A stretch of 64,000 nucleotides of DNA, taken from Arthrobacter sp. MSA 4-2 (GTDB taxonomy: Bacteria > Actinomycetota > Actinomycetes > Actinomycetales > Micrococcaceae). The first letter of the stretch is position 1. The number at the start of each line of letters is the position of its first letter. Positions 55,201 to 63,329 of this stretch are shown here, one piece after another. The notes beneath the pieces were generated by a model, which saw nothing but the letters and a program-made list of their open reading frames with translations, did no database searches and was not told the origin of the DNA. The stretch spans positions 124,001-188,000 of the forward strand of contig NZ_JAEKGC010000005.1 of NCBI RefSeq assembly GCF_016405885.1. The letters are read 5' to 3'. The translations under genes and the position numbers were made by a program.

Positions 55201-57187
55201 AGAAGGGCAGCTTGCCGGGCTGGCCGAAGGCGGGGGAGACGAGGACCCGGTCGTGGGTGATCTCCTCGATCCGCCAGCTGGTGGCTCCGAGGGCGAAGAC
55301 GTCCCCCACCCGGGATTCGTAGACCATCTCCTCGTCCAGCTCCCCGACCCGCCGGCCACCGGCCCGCGCACCCTCGCCCTCGGAGCCGACGAGGAAGACG
55401 CCGAAGAGGCCGCGGTCGGGGATGGTGCCGCCGGAGGTGACGGCGAGGCGCTGGGCGCCGGGGCGCCCGGTGATGGTCCCCTCGGTCCGGTCCCAGATGA
55501 TCCGGGGGCGGAGCCCGGCGAACTCATCGGAGGGGTACCGGCCGGCGAGCAGGTCGAGGGTGGCGTCGAAGGCCGAGCGGGGAAGGGTGGCAAACGGCGC
55601 GGACCGGCGCACGACGTCGAACCATTCCTCGACGTCGATGGTGCCCAGCGCGGCGGCGGCCACGGTCTGCTGGGCCAGGATGTCCAGTGGGTTGGCGGGG
55701 ATGGCGAGGGGTTCGATCTTGCCCGCCAGCATCCGCTCCACCGTCACTGTGGTGTTCACCAGGTCGCCGCGGTGCTTGGGGAAGAGCACCCCCTGGGACA
55801 CCTCGCCGACCTGGTGCCCGGCCCGGCCCACCCGCTGCAGGCCGCTGGCCACTGACTGCGGCGACTCGACCTGCACCACGAGGTCGACGGCGCCCATGTC
55901 GATGCCCAGCTCCAGGGAGCTGGTGGCCACCACGCAGCGCAGCCGCCCCGACTTCAGGTCGTCCTCGATCAGTGCGCGCTGGTCCTTCGACACCGACCCG
56001 TGGTGGGCGCGGGCCAGCAGCGGTTCGCCGCCGGCGCTCTGCCCGGCCTGCGCCATGATCTGGGCCGGCGGTGAAGCGGGCGCGGCGGCCGGTACACCGC
56101 GGGGAATCGGATCCGCGGCATCCAGTTCCACATCGGCTACCCCGCCGGAGGCGTCCCCGTCGGACGGGTCTCCAGTGGATGCGTCTCCGGCAGCCCAGGC
56201 GGCGTTGCGCTCGAGGCGTTCGGCATGGATCTCATTGAGCCGGGCCGTGAGGCGCTCGGCGAGCCGGCGGGAGTTCGCAAAGACGATCGTGGAGCGGTTC
56301 TCCTCGATCAGGTCGACGATGCGTTCCTCGACATGCGGCCAGATGCTCGCCTGCGGGACCGCGTCGCCGTCGGTCCCGCCGGGGCCTCCGGTGGCGCCGC
56401 CCAGTTCGGTCATGTCCTCCACCGGCACGGAGACGGTCAGGTCCCACTTCTTGGCCGACGGCGGAGCCACGATCTCCACCGGGGCGTTGCCGGAGAGGAA
56501 CCGCGCCACGGTTTCCCGGGGTTCCACGGTTGCGGAAAGCCCGATCCGCTGCACCGGCTTGCCCAGCAGGACATCGAGCCGGGCCAGGGATACCGCCAGG
56601 TGTGCGCCGCGCTTGGTGCCGGCGACGGCGTGCACCTCGTCGACAATGACGGTGTGGACCTCGGACAGCGTCTCCCGGGCCTTTGAGGTGAGCATCAGGA
56701 AGAGCGACTCGGGTGTGGTGATGAGGATGTCCGGCGGGCGGGTGAGCAGCGCGCGCCGTTCGGCCTGCGGGGTGTCACCGGAACGCACGCCGACGGTGAT
56801 GGAGGGTGCCGGAAGGCCGAGCCGGCGGGCCGTCTGGGTGATGCCGATCAGCGGGGCGCGGAGGTTGCGTTCGACGTCGACGCCGAGCGCCTTCAGCGGG
56901 GAGATGTAGAGCACGCGGGTGCTGCGCGCCGGCACTGCCGGAGTTTTCTTCGAGCCGGGGGGGCCGTTCGAGGCGGGTTCCGCATGCTCTCCATCGACCA
57001 GCAGGCGGTCAAGGGCCCAGAGGAACGCCGCGAGGGTCTTGCCCGACCCCGTCGGCGCCACCACCAGAGCGTTCGATCCGGCCGAAATTGCCTTCCAGGC
57101 ACCCTCCTGCGCCGCGGTGGGCGCGGAAAAAGCGCCGGCGAACCACTCCGAGGTAGCTGGCGTGAACCTGCTCAACACCGATGTCAC
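52298..57187 (-). CDS. lhr: Lhr-type superfamily 2 DNA helicase
   Basis: Very large ATP-dependent 3'-5' helicase of the Lhr family with a role in DNA repair, about 1629 aa. Walker A APTGSGKT (44-51), motif II VDEVHAVAG (DEVH, 183-186), GLSATVEPRE, and motif VI QRVGRAGHQVG. A winged-helix domain and Lhr beta-barrel follow (SVGDVFALGATSWRIEEI-type segment), then a long C-terminal extension of ~700 residues (ALRRLSLAALRQEVEPVDPAAYGRFLPVWQ region) characteristic of Lhr-CTD. GTG 57187 (TSVLSRFTPAT) is preferred; the ORF extends to 57223 with no better start. Confidence 0.95.
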   Translation of the reverse strand: MTSVLSRFTPATSEWFAGAFSAPTAAQEGAWKAISAGSNALVVAPTGSGKTLAAFLWALDRLLVDGEHAEPASNGPPGSKKTPAVPARSTRVLYISPLKALGVDVERNLRAPLIGITQTARRLGLPAPSITVGVRSGDTPQAERRALLTRPPDILITTPESLFLMLTSKARETLSEVHTVIVDEVHAVAGTKRGAHLAVSLARLDVLLGKPVQRIGLSATVEPRETVARFLSGNAPVEIVAPPSAKKWDLTVSVPVEDMTELGGATGGPGGTDGDAVPQASIWPHVEERIVDLIEENRSTIVFANSRRLAERLTARLNEIHAERLERNAAWAAGDASTGDPSDGDASGGVADVELDAADPIPRGVPAAAPASPPAQIMAQAGQSAGGEPLLARAHHGSVSKDQRALIEDDLKSGRLRCVVATSSLELGIDMGAVDLVVQVESPQSVASGLQRVGRAGHQVGEVSQGVLFPKHRGDLVNTTVTVERMLAGKIEPLAIPANPLDILAQQTVAAAALGTIDVEEWFDVVRRSAPFATLPRSAFDATLDLLAGRYPSDEFAGLRPRIIWDRTEGTITGRPGAQRLAVTSGGTIPDRGLFGVFLVGSEGEGARAGGRRVGELDEEMVYESRVGDVFALGATSWRIEEITHDRVLVSPAFGQPGKLPFWKGDSLGRPVELGRALGAFVREMSYAPEDQARERCQRIGLDEWASGNLLTYLREQREATEVVPNDRTLVVERFHDELGDWRVVLHSPFGMPVHAPWALAVGARLEQRYGIEGSAMASDDGIVLRVPLMEDEPPGADLFLFDAEELDGIVTAQVGGSALFASRFRECAARALLLPRQNPGKRSPLWQQRQRSAQLLDVAKKYPTFPIVLETVREVLQDVYDLPALKELAASLERRELRMVEVTTQQASPFARSMLFGYVASFLYEGDSPLAERRAAALSLDPTLLNELLGRAELRELLDAKVIADTESELQRLRPDRRARGLEGVADLLRLLGPLSLSEIAERLEGTEAAANEEGAGEEGAAVPRATEAEAAALVEPLLRANRALRVSIAGVERISAVEDAARLRDALGVPLPMGIPLAFIEPVADPLGDLVSRYARTHGPFTAAEAAARLGLGVAIVATALQRLAADGRTVEGEFRPAEAAPQAGETTVVHPAAPSEWCDVEVLRRLRRRSLAALRQEVEPVDPAAYGRFLPVWQHVGSGLRGLDGVATVVDQLSGVPIPASAWEPLILGQRVANYSPAMLDELTATGEVVWSGAGSLAGNDGWIALHLAENAPLTLRPDPVYEPSPLSAALLELLGGGGGYFLRQLSTALDVDSIPSEADLVTALWDLVWAGRVSNDTFTPVRALLAGGRTAHKQRQPPARARTSRAGRLGRAPGRSLTNSSMSLAGGPDGASGYQRATPPVAAGRWNLLPPVENESTLHAHATAELLLDRYGVVTRGAVGSEGVPGGFGLMYKVLARLEEMGRCRRGYFIEHLGAAQFAVPSTVDRLRSFSADNDPRSEAAGGPALTATALAATDPANPYGAALAWPQAEGGHRPGRKAGALVVLVDGDLALYVERGGKTLLVFTEDQPALDAAAAALVGVIRRGAADKMALEKVNGGEILDTGVGSALAAAGFYTTPKGLRIRA

Positions 57188-57286
57188 CCCAACATCATCC
57201 CTCAGTCTGCTGACATTCCTCACTCCGGGCTCTTCCGGGGTGGGATGAAGGGGCGGCCGGGGTGGGTTGAAGGGGCGGCCGCCGGG

Positions 57287-57943
57287 TCAGCCCGCGGGCT
57301 GCAGAGCGCCCACGGTCATCAGGACGATCGATGAGGCGGAGCAGGCGGTGGTCTCCTGCGGCAGAACGAGGGAGTCGGTCGCACCGGGAGGGTAGACGCG
57401 CACGCCGGCGGCGGGCACCGCGCCGCAGTCGGCGCCGTAGTTGCCCGCGTTGACCTGCCGCAGCACCGCCGCCGCGGAGGCGCCGGCTTCGAGCGTGAAG
57501 GCCTTGCCCGGCTCGCCCCGGTCCGCGGGCGCACCGAGCTGCGTGCCCGCCGCGTCAACGTAGGAAACCCCCGGGTAGCCGGACATGTCGCAGGCGTCCT
57601 CGGAGGTGTTGGTGAGCGTCAAGGTCCGGTAGACGCTGCCGGCGGCTCCGGCGCCGGGCTCGGTGGTCACCGCACCGGACAAATCTGCCGCCGTGCACAC
57701 CCCGCCGTCGCCGGCGGTCGGTTCGGGATCAGCCTCAGGAGTCGACAAGGGCGAGGGCGACGGCGCGGGCGGCGTCGACGGCACCTCCGTCGCTGTCTCG
57801 GAGGGGGACGCCGACGTTGCCTCCGAGGATGCCGGGGCCTCCGCTCCGGCTGATTGGGAGGACGCCGGCGCGCAGGCGCCAAGCAGGGTGGCGGTGCCGA
57901 TGGCTGCTGCGGCGAAGATCCAATGCGGGGTACCCGAAGTCAT
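57287..57943 (-). CDS. DUF4232 lipoprotein
   Basis: Secreted lipid-anchored protein of 218 aa. Lipobox LLGAC (Cys24), a Ser/Pro/Glu-rich linker (~25-78), then a DUF4232 beta-sandwich with CTAADLSGAV, YRTLTLTNTSEDACDMSGYPGVSYV, and VYPPGATDSLVLPQETTACSAS. Four cysteines in the domain could form disulfides. DUF4232 proteins are common on actinobacterial surfaces; function is not known. Upstream of rlmH lies an 86-bp gap without obvious signals. Confidence 0.88.
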   Translation of the reverse strand: MTSGTPHWIFAAAAIGTATLLGACAPASSQSAGAEAPASSEATSASPSETATEVPSTPPAPSPSPLSTPEADPEPTAGDGGVCTAADLSGAVTTEPGAGAAGSVYRTLTLTNTSEDACDMSGYPGVSYVDAAGTQLGAPADRGEPGKAFTLEAGASAAAVLRQVNAGNYGADCGAVPAAGVRVYPPGATDSLVLPQETTACSASSIVLMTVGALQPAG

Positions 57944-58029
57944 GAAGCAACAGTAGACGTGGTGCCCGTGTGACGCACGAGGCGGAGCCCGTGCCGCGGA
58001 TTGAGTTCCCCGATTGTTATGGAAGGGGA

Positions 58030-58491
58030 CTATTCGTGGTGGTAGGAGCGCCGCCCGGCGATCTCCTGCGCGCGGTAGACCTGCTCGGCGAGAATGAGCC
58101 GGACCAGCTGGTGCGGAAACACGAGCTTCGAGAGCGACAGGACGAAATCGGCGCGCCGGTGAACCGTGTCATCGACGCCGTACGCGCCGCCGATGAGAAA
58201 GGTCACCGGACGGGAGGCGTCAAGGGCGCCGCCGAGGGTGCGGGAGAAGGCGGGCGAGTCGATGGACCTGCCCCGCTCGTCGAGCAGGATCACGTACTCG
58301 CGCGCCTCGGTGGTCTTGGTCAGGAGCCGCTCGGATTCCTCGGCGCGGGCGGCGTCACCCTCGCGGGCCGAATGCGGAAGGAACTGCCAGGACAGGTCGA
58401 ACGGCTTCTTGAGGCGCTTCTCGTAGCGGGCAATTCCGTCGGAAACCCAACTCTCATGTTTCCGGCCCACGGCCAGTACTCGGATTGCCAT
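58030..58491 (-). CDS. rlmH: 23S rRNA pseudouridine-1915 N3-methyltransferase
   Basis: SPOUT methyltransferase that modifies 23S rRNA pseudouridine 1915, 153 aa. N-terminal MAIRVLAVGRKHESWV, then EYVILLDERGRSIDSPAFS, the SAM knot FLIGGAYGVDD, and the C-terminal LSLSKLVFPHQLVRLILAEQVYRAQEI...YHHE that is nearly invariant. Divergent from the polymer cluster. Confidence 0.97.
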   Translation of the reverse strand: MAIRVLAVGRKHESWVSDGIARYEKRLKKPFDLSWQFLPHSAREGDAARAEESERLLTKTTEAREYVILLDERGRSIDSPAFSRTLGGALDASRPVTFLIGGAYGVDDTVHRRADFVLSLSKLVFPHQLVRLILAEQVYRAQEIAGRRSYHHE

Positions 58492-58643
58492 TTCCTCAGG
58501 CTACCGCCCCGAAAGCAGGAACCCCGAAGGGTTAACGGGGGCCAAAGCGCAACCGTCGCGGAGGTGAACAAAAACAGTGCCCGCCCTAGAGAAGTATCAG
58601 TACGCTTACCAAATTCCGATGGAACCGAAAGGCAGGTGGAGAG

Positions 58644-60098
58644 ATGACGAATTCCAAGGGCAGCAACCAGCTACCGGGTGAAGGTCCAGCGCGCGGCGGG
58701 CGGACCATCGCCGTCATCCTCGCCGGCGGAGTCGGCACCCGGATGGGGCTCGACATCCCCAAACAGCTCGTCCCCATCGCAGGCAGGACCAGCCTTGAGC
58801 ACACCGTCGACATCTTCTCGACCTGCCCGGGCATCGACGAGATCCTGGTGATGATGGACCCCGGCAGCATCGCCCGCGCCCGGGAACTCCTTCCCGCTTC
58901 CCGTTTTCCCCGGCTCTCCTCGATCCTCGAGGGGGGTTCAGACCGCAACGACACCTCCTACCGGGCGCTGCAGGCCATCGCGGAGCCCGGCGCGAAGGTG
59001 ATCTTCCACGATGCGGTGCGCCCGCTCGTCGATTCCTCGATCATCCGCGCCTGCATCGACGCGCTCGACACCTATGAGGCAGTCGACACCGGCATCCCGT
59101 CGGCCGACACCATCATCGAGGTCGACGGGTCCGACATCATTCGGGCCGTTCCTCCGCGGGCCTCCCTGCGCCGCGGGCAGACTCCCCAGGCCTTCCGGTT
59201 CGACACCATTCTGGACGCCTACTCCCGGGCCCGACAGGATCCCGCCTTCATGGCCACCGATGACTGCTCCGTCGTGCTGAAGTACCGCCCGAACGTGCCG
59301 ATCATCGTCGTCCCGGGGCATGAGGCGAACATCAAAATCACCCACCCCATCGACATCCATCTCGCGGACAAGCTGTTCCAGCTGAAGAACCAGAAGACCG
59401 AACCGGTGCCGTTTCCGGTCGCCAGCCTGCGCGGTGCCACCGTGGTCATCTTCGGCGGGAGCTCGGGCATCGGTGAGGAACTGGCCCGCCAGCTCGACGC
59501 CGAGGGCGCCAACGTCGTCTGCCACAGCCGCACCGGCTCGGGCACCTTCGTTGAGGACCGCGCCTCGGTGGCCCGGGCGCTCGCTGGCGCGTCGGCGACG
59601 TACGGGCGGATCGACCACGTCGTCCTGACCGCAGGCGTGCTGACCATCGGGGCCCTGGCCGAACTCAGCGACGAGCAGATCCGGCACGACGTCGACGTCA
59701 ACCTGATGGCGGCCTTCGTCGTCGCCCAGGAGTCCCATTCGTACCTTTCCGATTCGCAGGGTTCGCTGCTGCTCTATTCCTCGAGTTCGTACACGCGCGG
59801 CCGGGCCAAGTACACCGTGTACTCGGCGACGAAGGCCGCCGTCGTGAACCTCACGCAGGCGCTCGCCGACGAGTGGAGCGAGGACCGCATCCGGGTGAAC
59901 TGCATCAGCCCGAGCCGGACGGCCACGCCCATGCGCGTTCGGGCATTCGGCGTCGAGGATGAGCACTCGCTGGTCCAGGCCGGGGAGGTTGCCCGTGTCA
60001 GCGCGCAGGTGCTGGCCTCGGACCTCACCGGGCAGGTCTTCGATGTCCGGCTGCCCGCAACCGATCCGCTGCACGTCCCGCTGGAAACCGCGAAGTGA
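58644..60098 (+). CDS. bifunctional IspD-like cytidylyltransferase / SDR reductase (predicted CDP-ribitol synthesis)
   Basis: 484 aa, two enzymes on one chain. Residues ~20-250 are an IspD/TarI-type CTP transferase: ILAGGVGTRMGLDIPKQ (25-41), HDAVRP (122-127), PQAFRFD. Residues ~262-480 are an SDR: GGSSGIG (271-277) and catalytic Tyr393/Lys397 in VYSATKAAV. The fusion order matches Acs1/Bcs1 of Haemophilus, which reduce ribulose 5-phosphate and load it onto CTP to give CDP-ribitol, a donor for ribitol-phosphate polymers. AGGTGGAGAG precedes the ATG. It overlaps the LicD-like gene by 4 bp. The alditol is inferred, not proven. Confidence 0.88.
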   Translation: MTNSKGSNQLPGEGPARGGRTIAVILAGGVGTRMGLDIPKQLVPIAGRTSLEHTVDIFSTCPGIDEILVMMDPGSIARARELLPASRFPRLSSILEGGSDRNDTSYRALQAIAEPGAKVIFHDAVRPLVDSSIIRACIDALDTYEAVDTGIPSADTIIEVDGSDIIRAVPPRASLRRGQTPQAFRFDTILDAYSRARQDPAFMATDDCSVVLKYRPNVPIIVVPGHEANIKITHPIDIHLADKLFQLKNQKTEPVPFPVASLRGATVVIFGGSSGIGEELARQLDAEGANVVCHSRTGSGTFVEDRASVARALAGASATYGRIDHVVLTAGVLTIGALAELSDEQIRHDVDVNLMAAFVVAQESHSYLSDSQGSLLLYSSSSYTRGRAKYTVYSATKAAVVNLTQALADEWSEDRIRVNCISPSRTATPMRVRAFGVEDEHSLVQAGEVARVSAQVLASDLTGQVFDVRLPATDPLHVPLETAK

Positions 60099-61639
60099 GC
60101 GCCTTCTTTGCCGCCGACACCAAGAGCCTGACCGTCACCGGAACGGACCTCGCCCCGGGCTCGGCGGTCTCGGTCCTGCTCGCGGGGCGGCGTATCTGGA
60201 CGTTCCGGGTGCCCGAGGAAGGCTCAGGCTGGGACGGCGTGACGATCGAGTGGCCCCCGGCGCTCGCCGAGCGGCTCCGGGGCAGGGCGCGGTTGGCGGT
60301 GGAACGCGACGGCACCCTGATCGGCGGCGAGCAGCCCGTCCAGTTCGACGAGAGCGACACCGAGCTGCTGCTGTGCGAGCCGGCCACCGGCATCCCGCTG
60401 GTGGTCAATAAGTGGGGCCGGATCGCCCGCTCCTTCGAGGGACGCGAGGCCTCGCTCGTCGAGGGAGTCCTTGACGAAGCCGAACGGCTCATCGAGCTGG
60501 TCCGGGACCGGGCCGGGATCGAGCTCTTCGTCACCGGGGGAACCCTGCTGGGCCCGGTGCGTGACGGGCGGATCCTGCCCAGTGACGACGACGCCGACCT
60601 TGCCTACCTCAGCCGGCACGAGAACCCCTCCGACGTCGCCCTTGAGAGCTACGAGCTCGAGCGGATGCTCGTCGCGGAGGGCCACGAGGTGGTGCGCCAC
60701 TCCAGCGGGCACCTGCAGCTGATGTACCCGGGCGGAACCGTCACCGACCGCTTCTACCTCGACATCTTCACCTACTTCGTCTGTTCCGGCTGGTTCCACG
60801 GCACCTTTCATGCGCGGGAACGCGCCGACGAGGTGACGGTCCTGCCGCTGAAGCCGGTGGACGTCAGCGGCAGGATGCTGCCGGGTCCCGCGGAGCCGGA
60901 TTCGATGCTCACCGCCATTTACGGTCCCGGCTGGAGGACCCCCGACCCGGCCTTCCGGTTTGTCACCCCGCCCTCGGCCGGGCGGCGGTTCTACTGGTGG
61001 CTGAACCACTTTGATGTCGACCGCGAGAACTGGGAGGACCATCACCGGGCCGAAATCTCTGCCGATCCCTCGCCGCCGCCGTCGGCCTTCGCACTCGCCA
61101 CCGCCGGCCGGCTCGCCCCCGGATCCTCGGTGCTCGACCTCGGCTGCGGCCTCGGCGCCGACGCTCGATACTTCGCCGCGCAGGGTCATTCGGTGCTCGG
61201 GGTGGACTACAGCAGGCCCGCCCTGGTGTTCGCCCGCGCGGCGGGGGATGAAGGCGGCCGGCTCCGGTTCGAGCACACGAACCTTTACATGGCCCGGCAT
61301 GCGATGCGCCTGCGCAGGCAGTGCAAGGAGCTGCCGGGGCCGGTGCAGGTGTACGGGAACCAGCTCTTCAACGCGCTCAGCCCGCTGGGCTGGGACACGA
61401 CCCTCCAACTCGTGAAGCACCTGCTGGCGGAACCGGGGGCGCGGGCGCACTTCGAGGTCGGGGTCGGCGGCGAGGTGGGATCCCTGAGCTGGTTGGAGTA
61501 CCGGCCCGTTGAGTGGCGCAGGTTCGAAGAGCAGTTGGCCCGGTACGGGATGGAGATCGACGAACGAGCGGACGTTCCGTTGTCGGAATCGGCAGGGGCC
61601 GAGGTCCGCAGGGTGATTGTCAGGAGGATGGAATCGTGA
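60095..61639 (+). CDS. fused LicD-like phosphotransferase / SAM methyltransferase
   Basis: 514 aa. An N-terminal beta-rich part (1-95) is followed by a LicD/fukutin-type domain (~110-300): GTLLGPVRDGRILPSDDDADLAY (149-171, with the acidic DDDAD) and YLDIFTYF (221-228). A class I methyltransferase occupies ~335-510 (VLDLGCGLGADARYF, motif I at 346-355; then VLGVDYSRPALVFARAA). LicD proteins move phosphoalditol or phosphocholine from CDP donors to glycans; the gene before it is predicted to make CDP-ribitol. The methyltransferase half may cap or modify the same polymer. Acceptor and chemistry are unknown. Coupled on both sides (ATGA, GTGA). Confidence 0.85.
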   Translation: MSAFFAADTKSLTVTGTDLAPGSAVSVLLAGRRIWTFRVPEEGSGWDGVTIEWPPALAERLRGRARLAVERDGTLIGGEQPVQFDESDTELLLCEPATGIPLVVNKWGRIARSFEGREASLVEGVLDEAERLIELVRDRAGIELFVTGGTLLGPVRDGRILPSDDDADLAYLSRHENPSDVALESYELERMLVAEGHEVVRHSSGHLQLMYPGGTVTDRFYLDIFTYFVCSGWFHGTFHARERADEVTVLPLKPVDVSGRMLPGPAEPDSMLTAIYGPGWRTPDPAFRFVTPPSAGRRFYWWLNHFDVDRENWEDHHRAEISADPSPPPSAFALATAGRLAPGSSVLDLGCGLGADARYFAAQGHSVLGVDYSRPALVFARAAGDEGGRLRFEHTNLYMARHAMRLRRQCKELPGPVQVYGNQLFNALSPLGWDTTLQLVKHLLAEPGARAHFEVGVGGEVGSLSWLEYRPVEWRRFEEQLARYGMEIDERADVPLSESAGAEVRRVIVRRMES

Positions 61640-61869
61640 ATGCTGTGCTTGCGAGGTTGAGGGGGCCGGGGCGGAAACTACTTCGGGCTGCGATCCCCGG
61701 GATCCTGGGGAGAATCGACGCCATCCCTGACCTCCAGCGGGAGGTCGAGGACCTGCGTGCCGAGGTGATCCGCCTCGATGCGGATCTCGACGAGTCGCGG
61801 CGGCTCAATCTGCGCGCCGCCGAACTTCTCGACACCGTCTACGAGGAGCTTGGCCGGCGCCCGGTGTGA
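61636..61869 (+). CDS. small coiled-coil protein (77 aa)
   Basis: Starts with GTG in the 4-bp GTGA overlap with the LicD-like gene, with AGGAGG 9 nt upstream. The basic N-terminus (LARLRGPGRKLLRAAIPGIL) could touch membrane or an acidic partner; residues ~32-72 form a charged heptad-like helix (LQREVEDLRAEVIRLDADL). Similar short proteins labelled DUF6752 occur in actinobacterial polymer clusters, as I recall. Probable scaffold or partner of the LicD-like or glycosyltransferase protein; inference only. Confidence 0.8.
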   Translation: MNAVLARLRGPGRKLLRAAIPGILGRIDAIPDLQREVEDLRAEVIRLDADLDESRRLNLRAAELLDTVYEELGRRPV

Positions 61870-61905
61870 CCGGAACCAAAAGGCAAGCAGAATTTTTCCT
61901 CGCCC

Positions 61906-61933
61906 CCAAATAGTAAGCCCTCTTACTATTTGG
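61906..61933. promoter_or_regulatory. perfect 12-bp AT-rich inverted repeat, candidate operator
   Basis: CCAAATAGTAAG (61906-61917) and CTTACTATTTGG (61922-61933) are perfectly complementary with a 4-nt spacer. The motif is AT-rich in a GC-rich genome and lies 53 bp upstream of the GH1-like gene. No T-run follows, so an operator for a dimeric repressor is as likely as a terminator. TACTAT (61925-61930) could serve as a -10. Confidence 0.6.
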
Positions 61934-61985
61934 TGACCCAGCTTCATCCGGAGGTTTTTCCCTCCGCAACCGTCAGGAGGGCCGC

Positions 61986-63329
61986 ATGGCATCGAGCACT
62001 TCACCGCCCGGACCGCCGATCGAAATCATCGGCGGGTTCGAGAGCACGTTCCTGCCCGCCCATGACCGCGACATCTTCGAAACCACCGAACACGACGTCC
62101 GCTGGCGGGAGGACCTCGACCTGCTGCGTCGCTCGGGGATCACCCGGCTGCGCTACCCGGTCCGGTGGCACCGCGTCGAGGCGGTCCAGGGCGTGTTCGA
62201 CTGGTCGGCGACGGACGAAGTGCTGAACCACCTGCGCGACAACGGCTTCCGGCCGATTGTCGATCTCGTACACCACACCAGCTATCCCACCTGGCTCGAG
62301 GGCGGCTTCGCCGATTCCGGGTTCGGTCCCGCCTACCTGCGCTACGCCGAGGCCTTCGCCCGCCGCTATCCGTGGGTGGAGGAGTACACGCTTTTCAACG
62401 AGCCCTTCTCAACCCTCTTCCTCTCCGGGCACGAAGCCATCTGGCCGCCCTACCACTCGGGACTCCAGGGCTTCATCGACCTCCTCGCCAACGTCCTGCC
62501 CGCCGTCGCCGAGGCGAGCCGCCTCTACCGGGAGCTGCTGCCGGGCGCCCGGCATGTCTGGGTCGACACCTGCGAGTTCCACACCGGATCCGACGCCCCC
62601 GGGCAGGCGTACGCGGACATGGCCAACGAGCGTCGGTTCCTGGTGATCGACAGCTTCCTCGGACGGGGCTACGACGCCGAAAGCCAGCTCGGCCGCGACC
62701 TCGCTCCGGTGGGAGGGGAGCGGCTGCAGGGCCTCGAGCCCGGTTTCGTGGACGTGCTCGGCCTCGACTACTACGCCCACTGCCAGTGGAACTTCTCGGT
62801 GGACGGCGGAACCGCGCCCACCCCAACGCCACTTCCGCTGGCCGACCAGATCGCGCAGTACTGGGAGCGCTACGGCCTTCCCTGCGCCATCACCGAAACG
62901 AACGTTCGCGGGCATACCGGCGACCGGGCCAGCTGGCTCAAGTACGTCCTCGAACAATGCGAACACGCGCAGGAGCGCGGCGTCGCCGTCGAGGGCCTCT
63001 GCTGGTTCCCCGTCATCGACTCGACCGACTGGGACTCGCTGCTGTTCCGCTGCGACGGGCATATCGACCCCGTCGGGGTGTACTGGCTTGACGAACAGCT
63101 GGACCGCCGCGGCTCGGTCATGGCCACCTCCTATGCCCTCGCCGCAGGCGGCGCACGGGCCGTCGATCTGCCGGCGTACCGCTTCGCGGAGCCCGTGAAT
63201 ACCTGGCTTCGCGGGTACTTCCCGCAGATGTCCCACTGGAACTTCTCGATGCCCCCGACCACCGATATCGGTTCCAGCCTTCCCCGTACCACTACTCGAA
63301 TGGAATTGAGGATCGTCGATGCAAAGTGA
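61986..63329 (+). CDS. GH1-like glycoside hydrolase
   Basis: 447 aa TIM-barrel protein of the GH1/GH-A superfamily, with no signal peptide. Acid/base Glu139 in YTLFNEPF, nucleophile Glu304 in CAITETNV; also RYPVRWHRVEAVQGVFDW, VDLVHHTSYPTWLEGGF, and DVLGLDYYAHCQWNF. The active site of a beta-glycosidase appears complete. AGGAGG 5 nt before ATG. It overlaps the next glycosyltransferase gene by 11 bp, so it is part of the cluster, perhaps trimming or editing a cytosolic glycan. Similar GH1-like proteins beside glycosyltransferases are common in actinobacteria. Substrate unknown. Confidence 0.88.
   Translation: MASSTSPPGPPIEIIGGFESTFLPAHDRDIFETTEHDVRWREDLDLLRRSGITRLRYPVRWHRVEAVQGVFDWSATDEVLNHLRDNGFRPIVDLVHHTSYPTWLEGGFADSGFGPAYLRYAEAFARRYPWVEEYTLFNEPFSTLFLSGHEAIWPPYHSGLQGFIDLLANVLPAVAEASRLYRELLPGARHVWVDTCEFHTGSDAPGQAYADMANERRFLVIDSFLGRGYDAESQLGRDLAPVGGERLQGLEPGFVDVLGLDYYAHCQWNFSVDGGTAPTPTPLPLADQIAQYWERYGLPCAITETNVRGHTGDRASWLKYVLEQCEHAQERGVAVEGLCWFPVIDSTDWDSLLFRCDGHIDPVGVYWLDEQLDRRGSVMATSYALAAGGARAVDLPAYRFAEPVNTWLRGYFPQMSHWNFSMPPTTDIGSSLPRTTTRMELRIVDAK

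Noticed and set aside
55422-56909. 495-codon open frame opposite lhr
   Set aside because: Antisense shadow; Ser/Arg-rich composition and no recognisable motif.
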